Of a stretch of DNA of 64,000 nt, positions 23,701 through 32,823 are shown in pieces (position 1 is the first letter of the stretch; each line of letters starts with the position of its first letter). Made by a program: the position numbers and the translations under genes. The stretch is taken from the NCBI GenBank assembly GCA_918026815.1, contig CAKJVC010000148.1, positions 372,001 to 436,000 on the forward strand, written 5' to 3'. Under the pieces are notes generated by a model. The model saw only the letters and a list, made by a program, of their open reading frames with translations. It made no database searches and was not told the DNA's origin. This DNA comes from Chalara sp. BL73. Lineage: Eukaryota; Ascomycota; Leotiomycetes; Helotiales.

Positions 23701-26636
23701 AATTGAGAAACATCATTCTCCGATATATTCATCAGGTTAGTCAACGACGAGGGTTCGTTTATTATCTCTCCAGGCGAGCTGTGAAGTTTATTCTTGATAT
23801 TGTGGATGAGCAAAATAAGGCGAAGACCGCATCCAAATCATCAGGCAATACCCAACCTCAAGCGAATGGTTCCTCGACAACATCAAGTTCTCCAACCAAT
23901 GAACAATACAACACACAAGACGCCGATGCTATGATCAAAGATATCCTTGCGGATGGCAAGAAGTTCGTAGATGCGGACGATCCGCATGCTTCCGAGCCAA
24001 CCAAACGGATTTCGAGTGATAAAATGGATTCAAATATTTCTCATGAATTTACACCTCAAAATAGTTACCATCTGCGTCTCATTGCGCCCCAAATTCAGCT
24101 TCAGAGTGAGAAGAATCCGAAGGCTGTCGTTTTAGTCACGGCCAAGGGTATGGAAGCAAAGGTTGTTGAGGTCATGGATAAAGACCGCATGTTCGACGAT
24201 GTAAGCGGTCTAGTTCAACGCCGCTTTTCTGTTGAAATGGATAGCACTCAGTTCTTTGTGACACATCAAAAGTGGTTTTCCCAACAGCTTCTCGAAATGT
24301 ACTCGGGGTTTAACTATGGAACCTCTGCGGGATCATCCTGGCCGCCATGGGTTCCGATGGAGGTCATGTTTGACTTCCAAGGAGACCCTTTCGGTCTTAA
24401 GAGAGTGGTGCAGAAGACCTCGGCAAGTTTACGACTTGATAAGTATAATAAATTGCGGCTTAAGTACAATGATGAAATCAACGGTGAAGGACATCAGACA
24501 GCAAGCCCAAATAATGCGGAGAGTAAAATGGATCACCTCTGGGTGGAATTTCCACAGATTCGCGCTATCTGCAATTCATCTCAATATTACGCAATGTACA
24601 TCATTGTCTTAGACTTGCTAATGTATAGCGAGCCATTGGAGAAAACCAGAAACGAACGACTCGAGAAGATCATGCTTGCATCGGATTTCAGTGATTTGCG
24701 TGGCGCTCCAGAAATGGTCATCCGACTTCAAGAGCGAATCAGGCAGCTCGAGGAGATCAAAACGCAGTTCCAGATAAACTCAAAATATTTAGACAAGAGG
24801 GGTTGGGAAGACAGGCTGATGCTGGATAAGGATCTGACAAGTTGCGAAGATGAATTGTTTTTTATCATGAAAGCCATAACCACAGCACAGCGAAAATATG
24901 ACGGGTCTCAAAGCAGCGGACTTCTCAGGTGGAACATATCATCTCAACAAATCGTGTGGCATCTCATTCGTGATAACAATGAGCCTTTGATGGAGTTTCA
25001 GCTTCAAGGAGCCGAGTACGACCGAACAGACAACGCTGACGGCTCACACCTAAATCTCATGCAAATTGGTAAGATTGTGGGTTTGAATCTTCTTCCTGAT
25101 GCCATATATCCCGAGATGTTTGCACCTTATGCGGATGCTGAACGTGGAACATTCAATGAAGGCGGTAACCAGCAAATGCTCAGGGTTTATTGGTACATGT
25201 TGGAAGCAATTGCTGGTATCCCGGTGATGGACCATTTCGAGGTCAATCTTTTCCCTATGAAAATTCAGCTCGAGCGTGAGGTCGGCAAGAGGCTCTTTGA
25301 GTACATATTCCCTGGAACAAAAGATGATAAGGGAGGCGTAAGCAAGAACAAGGCTCAGTCTCCATTCATAATTAAGAATATGATTCCGGCCGAGGATGAC
25401 GTAGATGTTGATGCTGCAGGCAATCATTCGCAGAACTTAAACGTAAAAAATGCAGATCGTAAGGGCTCTGTTCCAAATGCTCGAGCAGGCTCCTGCGAGC
25501 TACGCCTGCGGCCAACAATGACTTCCGAAAACCGACCAAGTACGGCTGTAACTCTCAAGACTAAGCCGGCAAGTATGCATTCCGTTCATGCTGGAGACGG
25601 CCACCACTTCCGATACAGTCAGTCTACCAGCAAGTCGGCCATGGGTGCCCGAGCAGGTTCATCAAAGTCTTTGAACAAGAAAACATCGCTTGAAAGCCTA
25701 CAAGCCGCGTTGGCACCCCGTCCTGGTATTGTGCGCTCATCAACTCAAAGCTCAGCCGTCGATGCTGCCTCAGTGGGTAGTGGAGAGATCAAGACCAAGA
25801 GAACATTCGCCATGGGTCGAAATGGCGGTAAATCGAAGAAAGAAGCTCCATCAGATGACTTGACTAAGATGATGGCCAGAGCATCTAATTACAAGACACT
25901 TGCCTATGTGAAGATTCCCAGTGTTGTGCTTTGTCTGAGCTACAAAGGAAAGGGGGAGAGTAACATTGAGGACGTGCATGATTTTGTCTTTCGTCTGCCT
26001 ATGATCGAGTACAGGAACAAGACATGGTCGAATTTGGACCTAGCATTGGCTCTTAAGAAAGATGTCATTAGAGCTTTGATCTCACATACTGGGGCCATCA
26101 TTGGCAACAAATTCAGCAAGCATCGGCCAAATACCGCTCAGCAAAAGAACCTGAGAGAACTCGCCTCAAGCAGTATGCTCCTGACTCCGTCCGACAACTC
26201 ATACGAGAACAGCGATACTAGTAGCATATTTGGTACAAGCCCAACGGATTCTCGAGCTTTTGAGCCACGTAGATCATTTGCATCTAGTAGGAACGGTGAT
26301 GCCCAGACAACCGGAAGTGCCTCTGACAGCGTCTATTCAGCATCAATCCATTCTAATGGAAGAACGCGAGTATTTCCATCCTCTCTGAAAATGACGCCAT
26401 CACATAACAATGATGATGACGAAAGCATTGCCGACAGCGAGATGCCTAGCTCAGAAAGCATGAAGAATGGCCATGCTGAGCATGAGGGGAAAGCCGGAGG
26501 ATTGTTCGCCAACACACTACATCGTCTAAAGAAGAATAAGGATGGAGGGTCAAGCCAGACAGTTGGGGAAACAGAAGATAGCGAGCCCGCTTCCAAGAAA
26601 AAAACCAAGTCTTTGCTTGGGAAGATCGTGGGGTGA
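17775..26636 (+). CDS. FMP27: Fmp27/Hobbit/SABRE-family bridge-like lipid-transfer protein
   Basis: This single uninterrupted frame of 2953 aa is in the size range of the family. The N-terminal hydrophobic anchor (about 4-32) is followed by the family start SIQRIGYFSLRRI. The GFWDK motif begins at residue 1392 and the WPPW motif at residue 2189. The conserved C-terminal block has SVVLCLSYKGKGESNIEDVH, then HDFVFRLP and RNKTWSNLDLA (about 2715-2770). A lysine/serine-rich tail follows. Family members (yeast Fmp27, animal Hobbit/BLTP2, plant SABRE) form long hydrophobic-groove proteins at ER-plasma membrane contacts that move bulk phospholipid. A basic RS-rich insert lies around 1080-1130, and long Ser/Asn-rich segments separate the beta-rich repeats. 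The absence of any intron over 8.9 kb is notable beside the intron-bearing neighbours. Confidence 0.95.
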   Translation: MTAAMAILNPTFIFGVIVLLYFSSFIFFALIRIVTGVSIQRIGYFSLRRITYTPRDGVKIEIRGLGLVLHRPTFAQPTWLSVVLTELAITVDLRADKAEVEEDEDEELNEAASRSDHKLEPKKKPLPRNESFDTQRSKSWQRLTAIKDRIKRLHRKINWIRMVDVVATNTSVSVLDVGQLQVGNFTMAVDTRRKMVDRSRMFSHVKSVKKEQRPAEWMLTIRSVLFTPDGRESLEVLDHATLNVHGLLYKGLDGLRDAAIALKLGRIHIPYDDINNCLNRLKTYQRSNRPRDIKSKFAEISMTNLIEELDQPGSQQENLVQTVSDSKEFVSSILRGIKEVQFAVSYVGFTKKVPFIQPHGSPVYINASMKEVGVDLHRLDQKSPAHRMYFSSKDVAHQALVAALSIAINVDDGHEGSDRLIYIPMATTTVRTTLPSKTMEFGRDNSADERNANMLFANVVITSPSIDLDPKHLPLVLALLQSRPKSHTDSSPQRHIIISRLLPKTNVKFSMHEPVVRIALPPVEKDAADDDFDLIISSISSISLDIESSHSAVGELHYSLASTLRLLSHDLYYQTSSAIRYDLLQTGSLELKVQLNASPEVYIVASGFLQTFSVHMVRPEISDGVRQIVRQLRLNVEPEKKGRSRSTRDPNFIRALPAWLLHFQLQGSDFSAEVAGVDEDISEETRGLALQLESWTAEYRAQRVDGLDKRGARRRAGSRSLTPETDLFLAMPQSPRKKQQVHHPTDGRRLAIHVRGLESFVIESADRWEPEPFVAVPRFEVALATSSDNQGPIFHVNSNVKTLLVQYSLYRHYACGVATTVLKKAFVRTKADEEEAERTRAVQKPPRHAGYLSPMMSPEDFYTKTAPEYPFTTKELVTIDFRSTLLQVKADMPSDPRMMLQIYGIEAGRHRWSPPFLHAKLTRLYASAPRMRNVWARIVSVKGLRVDLREHRRMRQSGEMIDERMIDVNTDAIRLAIPHQLILHKVLDNTVNTLKSVQQLHHRFATGTNEYILEKGPEAAKLIPKLSIRSKALLFELEDGAFEWKLSAIYRAGLIEQRQRLAREAAFNVKAKKIEEEELRKDPSRFRNRSTHPRGRSKPNEASRQRSRSVEDESHTGRRSRSERGRRIRYDPEGTCGITSTSKISIAEAQERLQRQNAQSWKKRIDNIFSTAKNKMKEIRGVFWGPDQLPEDMEDDENILEVPQRPALMATLISDLHITIDKPSFPLSQLPDFIHRVGKGMPHDTKYSLLVPMHVQLDMGEARVTLRDYPLPLLHVPAIKPGQSPRLPAWSLKTDFVIGEEYQGPESTRHAQVDIIPPLSREPGASNKGRFAIDVRRTVSPVKTYSDIKVNINTGFPTRITWGASYQPAIQDMMMVIETFTKPQVDPSDRVGFWDKIRLSFHSRLTVAWTGDGDVHLMLKGTRDPYMVTGNGAGFLMCWRNDVKWNIGRDDDPRRLITVDSNEYILAIPDYSHQARAAEHLHRDDDDSMMSADSYKRGAAFKKVVMKLSGNVQWMAGLMFERNVGTEGQRSFDFEPHYKVVFKEPQFAKAPPGIEYDAFRGFRSNHIHMSIAVKAPVDREWSPSNTISSQSYNTVHLTPRFFTHFFAWWSMFGGTMSLPIRQGTLWPGIEKSSKKFGRHLATIKYSLLLAPLFLSHIYKHKDAEDYSEDIVSATGLKMRLDSFMLDMHQRREEFHTQDKGQKTPTKTSGLKMHQAQLDLVSADIRAVSASIAGTTTEDLQKASAPTLLSQHDGAMTDLSRFEIPDNDFSWIDMDDFVELDWILPSEANPETKIMPLAYAPRFTYFRQTDHGDTISGDPDRTSPFGNEPTHFCIMSKDDDPRRVQVQLIQKRLDQLEGQMKAHSLAVDEAELEHVKDTSNPAATEALEQLFRHGNAMRDKRLFLESMMHRMAMRIHTNRRRAVPDGDADVDSEGESPEPKGQDPKAEAMDSNPGAEFVSDFNNRFVIHNMQLKWNNQLRNIILRYIHQVSQRRGFVYYLSRRAVKFILDIVDEQNKAKTASKSSGNTQPQANGSSTTSSSPTNEQYNTQDADAMIKDILADGKKFVDADDPHASEPTKRISSDKMDSNISHEFTPQNSYHLRLIAPQIQLQSEKNPKAVVLVTAKGMEAKVVEVMDKDRMFDDVSGLVQRRFSVEMDSTQFFVTHQKWFSQQLLEMYSGFNYGTSAGSSWPPWVPMEVMFDFQGDPFGLKRVVQKTSASLRLDKYNKLRLKYNDEINGEGHQTASPNNAESKMDHLWVEFPQIRAICNSSQYYAMYIIVLDLLMYSEPLEKTRNERLEKIMLASDFSDLRGAPEMVIRLQERIRQLEEIKTQFQINSKYLDKRGWEDRLMLDKDLTSCEDELFFIMKAITTAQRKYDGSQSSGLLRWNISSQQIVWHLIRDNNEPLMEFQLQGAEYDRTDNADGSHLNLMQIGKIVGLNLLPDAIYPEMFAPYADAERGTFNEGGNQQMLRVYWYMLEAIAGIPVMDHFEVNLFPMKIQLEREVGKRLFEYIFPGTKDDKGGVSKNKAQSPFIIKNMIPAEDDVDVDAAGNHSQNLNVKNADRKGSVPNARAGSCELRLRPTMTSENRPSTAVTLKTKPASMHSVHAGDGHHFRYSQSTSKSAMGARAGSSKSLNKKTSLESLQAALAPRPGIVRSSTQSSAVDAASVGSGEIKTKRTFAMGRNGGKSKKEAPSDDLTKMMARASNYKTLAYVKIPSVVLCLSYKGKGESNIEDVHDFVFRLPMIEYRNKTWSNLDLALALKKDVIRALISHTGAIIGNKFSKHRPNTAQQKNLRELASSSMLLTPSDNSYENSDTSSIFGTSPTDSRAFEPRRSFASSRNGDAQTTGSASDSVYSASIHSNGRTRVFPSSLKMTPSHNNDDDESIADSEMPSSESMKNGHAEHEGKAGGLFANTLHRLKKNKDGGSSQTVGETEDSEPASKKKTKSLLGKIVG

Positions 26637-29156
26637 TATATATTGTGTCATACACGCTTTGTTCTTTTGTAAAATTATGGAGGAATTGGCTCGAATATAT
26701 ATTGAGCATCATGGACGTGAGGAGGTCTGCATTCGTGGCGTTAATAGATGACATGGAACCATGTGGATTGGTAATTCTTGGAGTTGGGGAGTTTTCTACT
26801 CAGTACATACCAATATATATCTATATTGACCTTTAAGGTGTGATATAATTAACATCAGTATGATTATTGCTTCTCACTTAATAGTTTTGTGTCTATATTT
26901 GGCGAGCTAAGATTTCCACTAGGCAAGAGATGTTCACTTCAAGTTTTAACAAATCATGGCACATCAGAATAATCACCAACATCAGACTTCAGCCTCGCGT
27001 ATAAACAACTGACACGGACTCGGATCTACCGCTTCGCCGTAAATTTTCAAGATCGAGAACGGCAGCGAAGGCACCTCCCCATTAATGAAGAGATACGAGG
27101 TCAGTTCTCATTAAACAGATGGGCGAGGTGATGAGTAACAAACAGGACAGCCTGCGGAGGATGGGAAAGTATTGAGCTCCAAAAACGAAAAGGGAGCCGA
27201 GACTATGGTCCGATAACAGCTACCCCGAAAGTCCGAAAGTTGAAAGTTACTATGTGAATCTTACATATGTCGGCCAAATATGATACGATTAAATCTCTCA
27301 CAACATTTGCGATGCTTTGGTTGAAATAGCTCCTCTTGCTTCAGTCTGCTGCTATTGTCAATGTTCAGAACAGTGTCCAGTAGGGATCGATGATTCACAC
27401 TCAATACAAGAGGATTCCAAGCGTGTGTATGACTTAGCTGCGTGGGCTTTCCAGTTTGCATTTAGAGTTACTGATGGAAGCAATATCTCGGTCTCACACT
27501 CGTAGGCTCAGTATGCGGCAATCTTCCTCACTCCCGCACAGGATTTAAATTACTCCAGTGACCGTTCATACTCCTTTTGAGCATGCGAAGGATAGTAATC
27601 TGAGGCTATATAGTATTTGGAGTCTCAATACAATGATCTTGCATGTATTTCGATTCCTCTGTACAGGAAAATTGAGGAACAGAAGACTTTTGCTAGTCTA
27701 TTCAGCTCGGTAGTTGTAAAGCCTCAGGCACTAAGGCACCCACGCTAGGATGGGCCCCTGTACATAGCTAGCTACTCCTCCTACCTTTCAGAGAGTTGGA
27801 CGTTGTATTCATGCTTCTCCTACCCTACTGCTTTCCATATCTATGGTATCACGTGTTATTTCTGGTCTCAGGACGTCCCATCCTATTCCAGCACCTACGT
27901 GAGCCGTTACAGTAGTTCTCAAAGACCCATACAAATCCAGTCTAGAAACTCTAATCCAACCGCGACCACAGGCTGTTATTGTACTCGAGAATACGTGAGT
28001 GCCTTCACTCATTAAGAAAAGAATCTAGTTAGTCAAACTAATGCACGTAGTGTACCGTTCAATTAAATGTTCAAGAGAATGAGAAGAGAAGCGTTACCCT
28101 GAGTCAGAGATCTAACAGTTGAACGAAACGACTGATTTGAATTTCGAAAGCACTCAAAGAGTACATAAAGGATATAAACCGACAGTAACTCAGCGCCCGT
28201 GGAGGGTGGAAAAATATTTGTCTGTTAATGAAAATCTGTGTGCTAGTGATTTTCAAATCAATACCTCTTCCTGGTCGTTTATGAAATATCGGTTAGGGTA
28301 TGTACGAGCAGAGAATACCGCCGCAAGGAGATAATTATTGGGCAATATGATACTGATGATTAAGGGAAGTGTATGAAGATGCTCACGGAGCATGCACAAA
28401 TTATATTATTCTCTCTGACATCAGGTGATTGTAAGAGTGTTGCATAACATCATGAGAAGTGAAGGCTCCACTTCTGAGAATCACCATAAACGAAGAATCA
28501 AATGTACCTAGCAAATACTCAGCTACATCAGGACATTACTACAGTATAGTACTGTATATTCGTTCTTAAAGAGTTTCAGAACGTTCTAGAAGATATCCAA
28601 TTAGCAAGTTGTTAACCAAGTATCTCTTTGACATCAAGAACAATATTAAGACAACAAGCTTCAGAGTCTCGCTTAACTATCTCATTTTGGAACATCTGCC
28701 AATCACAGGACTGGAACTACTAAGTTAGTGCGATAATCTTGAAGAGAATTAGAAGGTGTGGAGAAACTTGGTTTTTCCAGATTGTGGCGATGGCTTCTTT
28801 ACCTTATGAAGTACCATGTCTTATGATCTTCAGGAACAATATCAACAGTGACGGGGCGGCGCGCGGCTACCTGTGAGGCTTAACAAGTCAAAGCACTTAC
28901 CTAAAGTACTTGCTTCTATTCCTTTACCACTCCCTTTCTCTTCTTTCTTGTGCTGGGAGAGTAGCAGGTTACGGTCAGCCAATACCAAGAACAGAAATGA
29001 TCTCCTGCAACATCCACTCTCTCCTTAGGGCCATGAAGCTGGGCCAGGAGTTTGATCCACTGACCAATGCCAAACTGCTCTCTTTGATTACAGGCCCTAT
29101 CTAAACTTTCAACCCTTATATGCTAGTCCCGGCTTAGAACAGAGTATGAAATTGTC
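26637..29156. other. Gene-poor intergenic region
   Basis: About 2.5 kb follow the FMP27-type gene. Only short frames with no motifs or coherent splice structure were found on either strand. Confidence 0.5.
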
Positions 29157-29164
29157 TATAAATT
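29157..29164 (+). promoter_or_regulatory. TATA box of the repeat-peptide gene
   Basis: TATAAATT lies 106 nt upstream of the ATG. Between them are a C/T-rich stretch and an A/C-rich leader (CAAAATACTCCAAAAACTCG), ending in the good initiation context CGCAATGG. This is a textbook-like arrangement for a strongly expressed small fungal gene. Confidence 0.55.
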
Positions 29165-29262
29165 CCCCTTGGTAACCCATCATCCTTCCGTCTCTAGAAA
29201 CTCACTACTAATTCAAGAAACATACACAGAACACCAAAATACTCCAAAAACTCGCATTCGCA

Positions 29263-29412
29263 ATGGTCGCATACAAGGGAGTCGGTGGCTGCTCCATCCA
29301 GAAGGGCGTTGGAGGCTGCTCAGTTCAAAAGGGAGTCGGCGGTTGCTCCATCCAAAAAGGAGTCGGCGGCTGCTCAGTTCAAAAAGGCGTCGGTGGATGC
29401 TGCAGCATGTAA
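29263..29412 (+). CDS. Small cysteine-containing nonapeptide-repeat protein (49 aa)
   Basis: The frame begins MVAYK and is then built almost wholly from tandem copies of GVGGCSIQK / GVGGCSVQK: four full units alternating Ile and Val, then GVGGCCSM and a TAA stop. Cysteines fall exactly nine residues apart (10, 19, 28, 37, 46), with a second Cys at 47. At DNA level this is a 27-bp unit, or a 54-bp unit counting the I/V alternation; synonymous differences between copies suggest selection on protein sequence. There is no signal peptide and no Lys-Arg cleavage site between units. A TATA box, leader and an AATAAA signal (29524) frame it. Function is unknown: a metal-binding (metallothionein-like) peptide or a peptide precursor are possibilities. 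I know no named family. Confidence 0.7.
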   Translation: MVAYKGVGGCSIQKGVGGCSVQKGVGGCSIQKGVGGCSVQKGVGGCCSM

Positions 29413-29523
29413 ACCATCCTGCAATCGACATACTGGAATTCTACGTCCTCCTTTCTACCTTTCTCCTTTCACCAACAAAACCTTTAATTCGATTCTACAA
29501 CATGACTGGACTTAGCTACCCAT

Positions 29524-29529
29524 AATAAA
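29524..29529 (+). terminator. Polyadenylation-signal-like AATAAA
   Basis: AATAAA lies 112 nt after the stop of the repeat-peptide gene, a plausible 3' end for that transcript. Confidence 0.45.
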
Positions 29530-30652
29530 AGACAACTTTTCATACGCCCTGCACGGCTGTCTCCGCCTTCCTCATATCCTCTGCAAACTCAAATCATAGC
29601 AGAGCATCGAGTCATGGTACAAACTGGTTGGACAAAATTAAGTAGAGGAATTTGGGGATACCTCGCGCATTATCACCTTGTCGCCTGACACACCTCCATA
29701 CAGGACTAGTCCGCTTGGACAGTTACTTTAGATTTTGCTAGGTAGCAAATACAATTTTGATTCTTCCTAATCTGTCTAATTGTAGTAACATTTTGGTGAT
29801 TAGCGATTTGAGGCATGCCTTGTCCGCACTGCCCTGTTCTCACAACTTTGCTTTAAACACGGTCCAATCCATTATGCTGTGTGCAAGATCAAAAATTGCC
29901 ATTCGGCCAGTTACCTTCATTTTGGACCATCAGTTAATTTCTTACAACAGCGCATTTGTTAGACCTGCTCGCTACGCTGACCCAACTTAGTCCTCAAGTA
30001 GGAGAGTATATTAGCAAACAGGAAGGCTAACAAATCATATCCAAGCTTGTGGAATATTAACAAGTATTATAAGTAAGCGAAGCCAGGCTGCAAACGCAGG
30101 TCCCCACATAGACGAGGCGCCGATATTGAAGTTTGACTACGTGAGGTGGGAGGTTTCAGAAAGACACTAACCCGAATACATGCTAACCTTTAGTACTTGT
30201 TGCATTCTTATATTATTGGCTAGTAGGCAAAGTTGTTCTATTTACCTTTGCTTGTTGCTTGTGTAAGCTTCTACCTTTAGTCCGAGAATTAGCCTTTCGC
30301 ATCTTTTCAGGGATAAAATCATGGTTACCTGTTGGATCTACCGTAGCACAGCAAAGTGCAGAGGTCCATTTTGGGGCTCTGTGAAGTCTAAAGAAAATAT
30401 ATATTATCTGCAACTGAGCTGATATTAACGTAATGTGTGGTGAGAAGTACGCTCAAACTGCATGGTGGTGGCCGTTTTGATCAACGAAATCTTCTGAAGC
30501 TCGTAGCCCGCCATATTTGTCTGAATGATGCATTTTGGGGCAATTAGGGCAGAGTTTTGTTATACACGTTCAAAAAATATTAGAGTAAGCCCAAAAAGCA
30601 AAATAAACCCCACCGTGATATCGTACATCCAAAGTAAACATATGCACCGTAT
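29530..30652. other. Intergenic, no gene seen
   Basis: About 1.1 kb of AT-rich sequence between the repeat-peptide gene and the convergent hypothetical gene. Nothing recognisable. Confidence 0.5.
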
Positions 30653-31222
30653 CTAAGATCTAGGCCCGTATCTATTTATTTCCCATTGTGCTTGCTGCTC
30701 TGCCTCATATACAACATCCTGCTCAAGTTCCGTCTGTTGTTGGGGATCTGAAGGAAACCCGTGCATATAAACAAGTGCGTTTGTGTATGTGTAACTGTAT
30801 CCAGGATTGCTGTGCGTACTGTCGTTTCGATAGTAGTTGAGCATATATGAGGAGCAATGTTGGGTTCTATCATCATCGGAAGCCGATGCATTGTCGTCAT
30901 GAGCGATATGAGCTCTATCACAGGGCGTTGGGGACTGAGATCTATTCGATGAACCTGAATTGTTCACCTTTGGTTGTAAAGATCTCTGTGTTTTGGTAGA
31001 GTCCCCGCTCGAAGCCGATGCCTTAGATTTTTGTTTAGAGCTTGTACCAGACTTTGATGTTGACGTTGTTAGGTGCGCAGCCGAAATCCGTGAAGTTTTG
31101 CGAAGTAGTTTTAACCGTTCCACATTATTGGTTTTTCTTAAGACGTCGAATTAGCTAACCATAACTAACATGATAAGGATGACCTACGGCCTCTTCGAAG
31201 AATCAGAAGCTTGTTCAGGCAT
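30653..31222 (-). CDS. Hypothetical Ser-rich protein, two exons (172 aa)
   Basis: Exon 1 (31188-31222, MPEQASDSSKRP) joins exon 2 (30653-31136) across a 51-bp GTAGGT..TTAAG intron with a good branch-like CTAA, and the phase fits. The product has a basic N-terminal patch (KTNNVERLKLLRKTSR), a long Ser/Thr/Lys-rich disordered stretch, an Asp-rich segment, and a Tyr-rich, Gln/Glu-rich end. No domain is recognised. The basic patch is not a proper bZIP region because the Asn/Arg spacing is absent. Support rests on phase and composition only. Confidence 0.4.
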
Positions 31223-32207
31223 TCCGAGATATGGTCACGTGGAAGTGTCGTTGGCACCTTGGGAATGAATAGCGATGGAAACACAGGAACGGAGAGCACA
31301 ATGACACAAAAAACGAATTACTTACCAGGTGAACTTTCAGGATGCTTATATACTCCAGTATCAATATTCAATCTATCATGTAGTTCTGGGTGCATATACA
31401 CCCAGTTGCAACTCCATGACAAACTATGTGCACAAGCAGATTGTGTTCGCATAGTGCAAGTCTCTGATTCTGGTCACGTAGTGCTTCTGCGCTCGGACAT
31501 GTTCTTCTAGAAGTAGTATGCAAGCAAATCTTTGTGCCTTCTGGATGGCAAGCTGATGGCACAGCGGGACTTGGAAATTCTCCGGGGGAGGGGGATCATC
31601 TTTTCTGCTGTTGCACACAACCCGGACCTAGCAGATTTAAAAGTCAGGCTATCCCCTTGTTGTTATGCTTGCGATTCTGAAACATTGACAGCATGGGTAA
31701 CAGAATGGCAGCGATTTTGAGGGATAGAACATAGAGGGCTCAAGTATCAGGGGCTCCAGATAATTTGCCACCCACATTAGTTGCCTTCGTAATATGCAAA
31801 GGAGGCTGAGAGAGAGACTAGATTTTATTAGAGCTGGATGATTGGCCACCGGTGATGCATGGTGTTTGGTTCTGTAGTTTGGGTTCTATCGCTTTTGCTT
31901 TCATTTTGTTGACTGAGTAGAGGCAGAGTTCAACATGCCAAAACCATCAAGTGAGATGGTTCTCTTAACATGCCAACCTCGTTGCACTTGTCTGTACAAG
32001 GAGGGTGTATGGGAAATTGCGCTGATGGCCGTTTTGAAGGACATTGTGAGCTGAACTAGGTTCGAATCGTGTGGGAGATTAACCTGCTTACTTACAAGCC
32101 ACCTTTTGAAGCCATGCCTAATCGGGATGGTTCTTGTACTGTACCTTGCAATGGCTCCGTCTTCTGGTGATCCGAATTTATCATTAGATGATACCAAAGA
32201 TCCACAG
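31223..32207. other. Intergenic between two minus-strand hypothetical genes
   Basis: This holds the presumed promoter of the 172-aa gene. Minus-strand frames (for example 31901-32197 with GSPEDGAIARYSTRT, ending at a GTAAGT) look mildly coding-like and might be a further exon of the next gene, but I could not find a consistent continuation. Confidence 0.35.
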
Positions 32208-32562
32208 CTAGGTGTTTTGCTGCTTAATGCTGGACATGTCTCTTAAGTCTTGGGAAGGATATGAGCGAGCCCAAAACCACCCTGCTCCAAAAGGCCATAT
32301 GACCATGAAAAGTAGTGCAAATGACTCGGAAAGGCATAGTCCCCAACATATATGGAACAAATCTGTGCCGTGCCTGGGGTTCGATGCATGATGGCGATTT
32401 CTTACCAGGCTGCCTCGTGGTTTGCCATGAGGCCGCATGCAGTCGGTGAGAAATCCTTGGCATCATCTTCTGAGCCTCGCCGTCCTGGAACTCTCCAATT
32501 CTCTTAACAGTCTCTAGTCTTTGACTGAACATCATCCGTAATTCTTTATTTCGAATGATCAT
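32208..32562 (-). CDS. Small hypothetical membrane protein, two exons (103 aa)
   Basis: Exon 1 (32406-32562, starting MIIRNKELRMMFSQR) joins exon 2 (32208-32362) across a 43-bp GTAAGA..ACAG intron in phase. The second exon carries a hydrophobic, Trp/Phe-rich segment (LCLSESFALLFMVIWPFGAG) likely to span the membrane, followed by a short polar tail. The ATG lies 262 bp from the divergent Clr5-ankyrin gene. No family is recognised; unspliced alternatives are also open. Confidence 0.35.
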
Positions 32563-32823
32563 ATTTCCGTCTTAATTATACCGTCTCTTGCTGGACCCGT
32601 AACAGCATGCCGCTCATTATCTAGCTCACGAAATCACGACTGATACGACTCGCATTTTGCTGGGCTTGTTTTGTCACATATCACAAGTATTCTTTGATCC
32701 CCCGTTCAAATGAGTGTTTAGAGCCTGGAGTAGCCTGTCATTACCGTTATTCTCGGCTTCAAATTCACTGGCCAGGCACTATCCATACACCGGAACTTCA
32801 TATTGATATATCCTAGCGATAAA

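Noticed and set aside
30960..31620. bZIP-like hints on the minus strand (LRDQNQRL and KTNNVERLKLLRKTSR)
   Set aside because: The pieces are in different frames about 400 bp apart, in the wrong order, and lack the basic-region Asn/Arg pattern.
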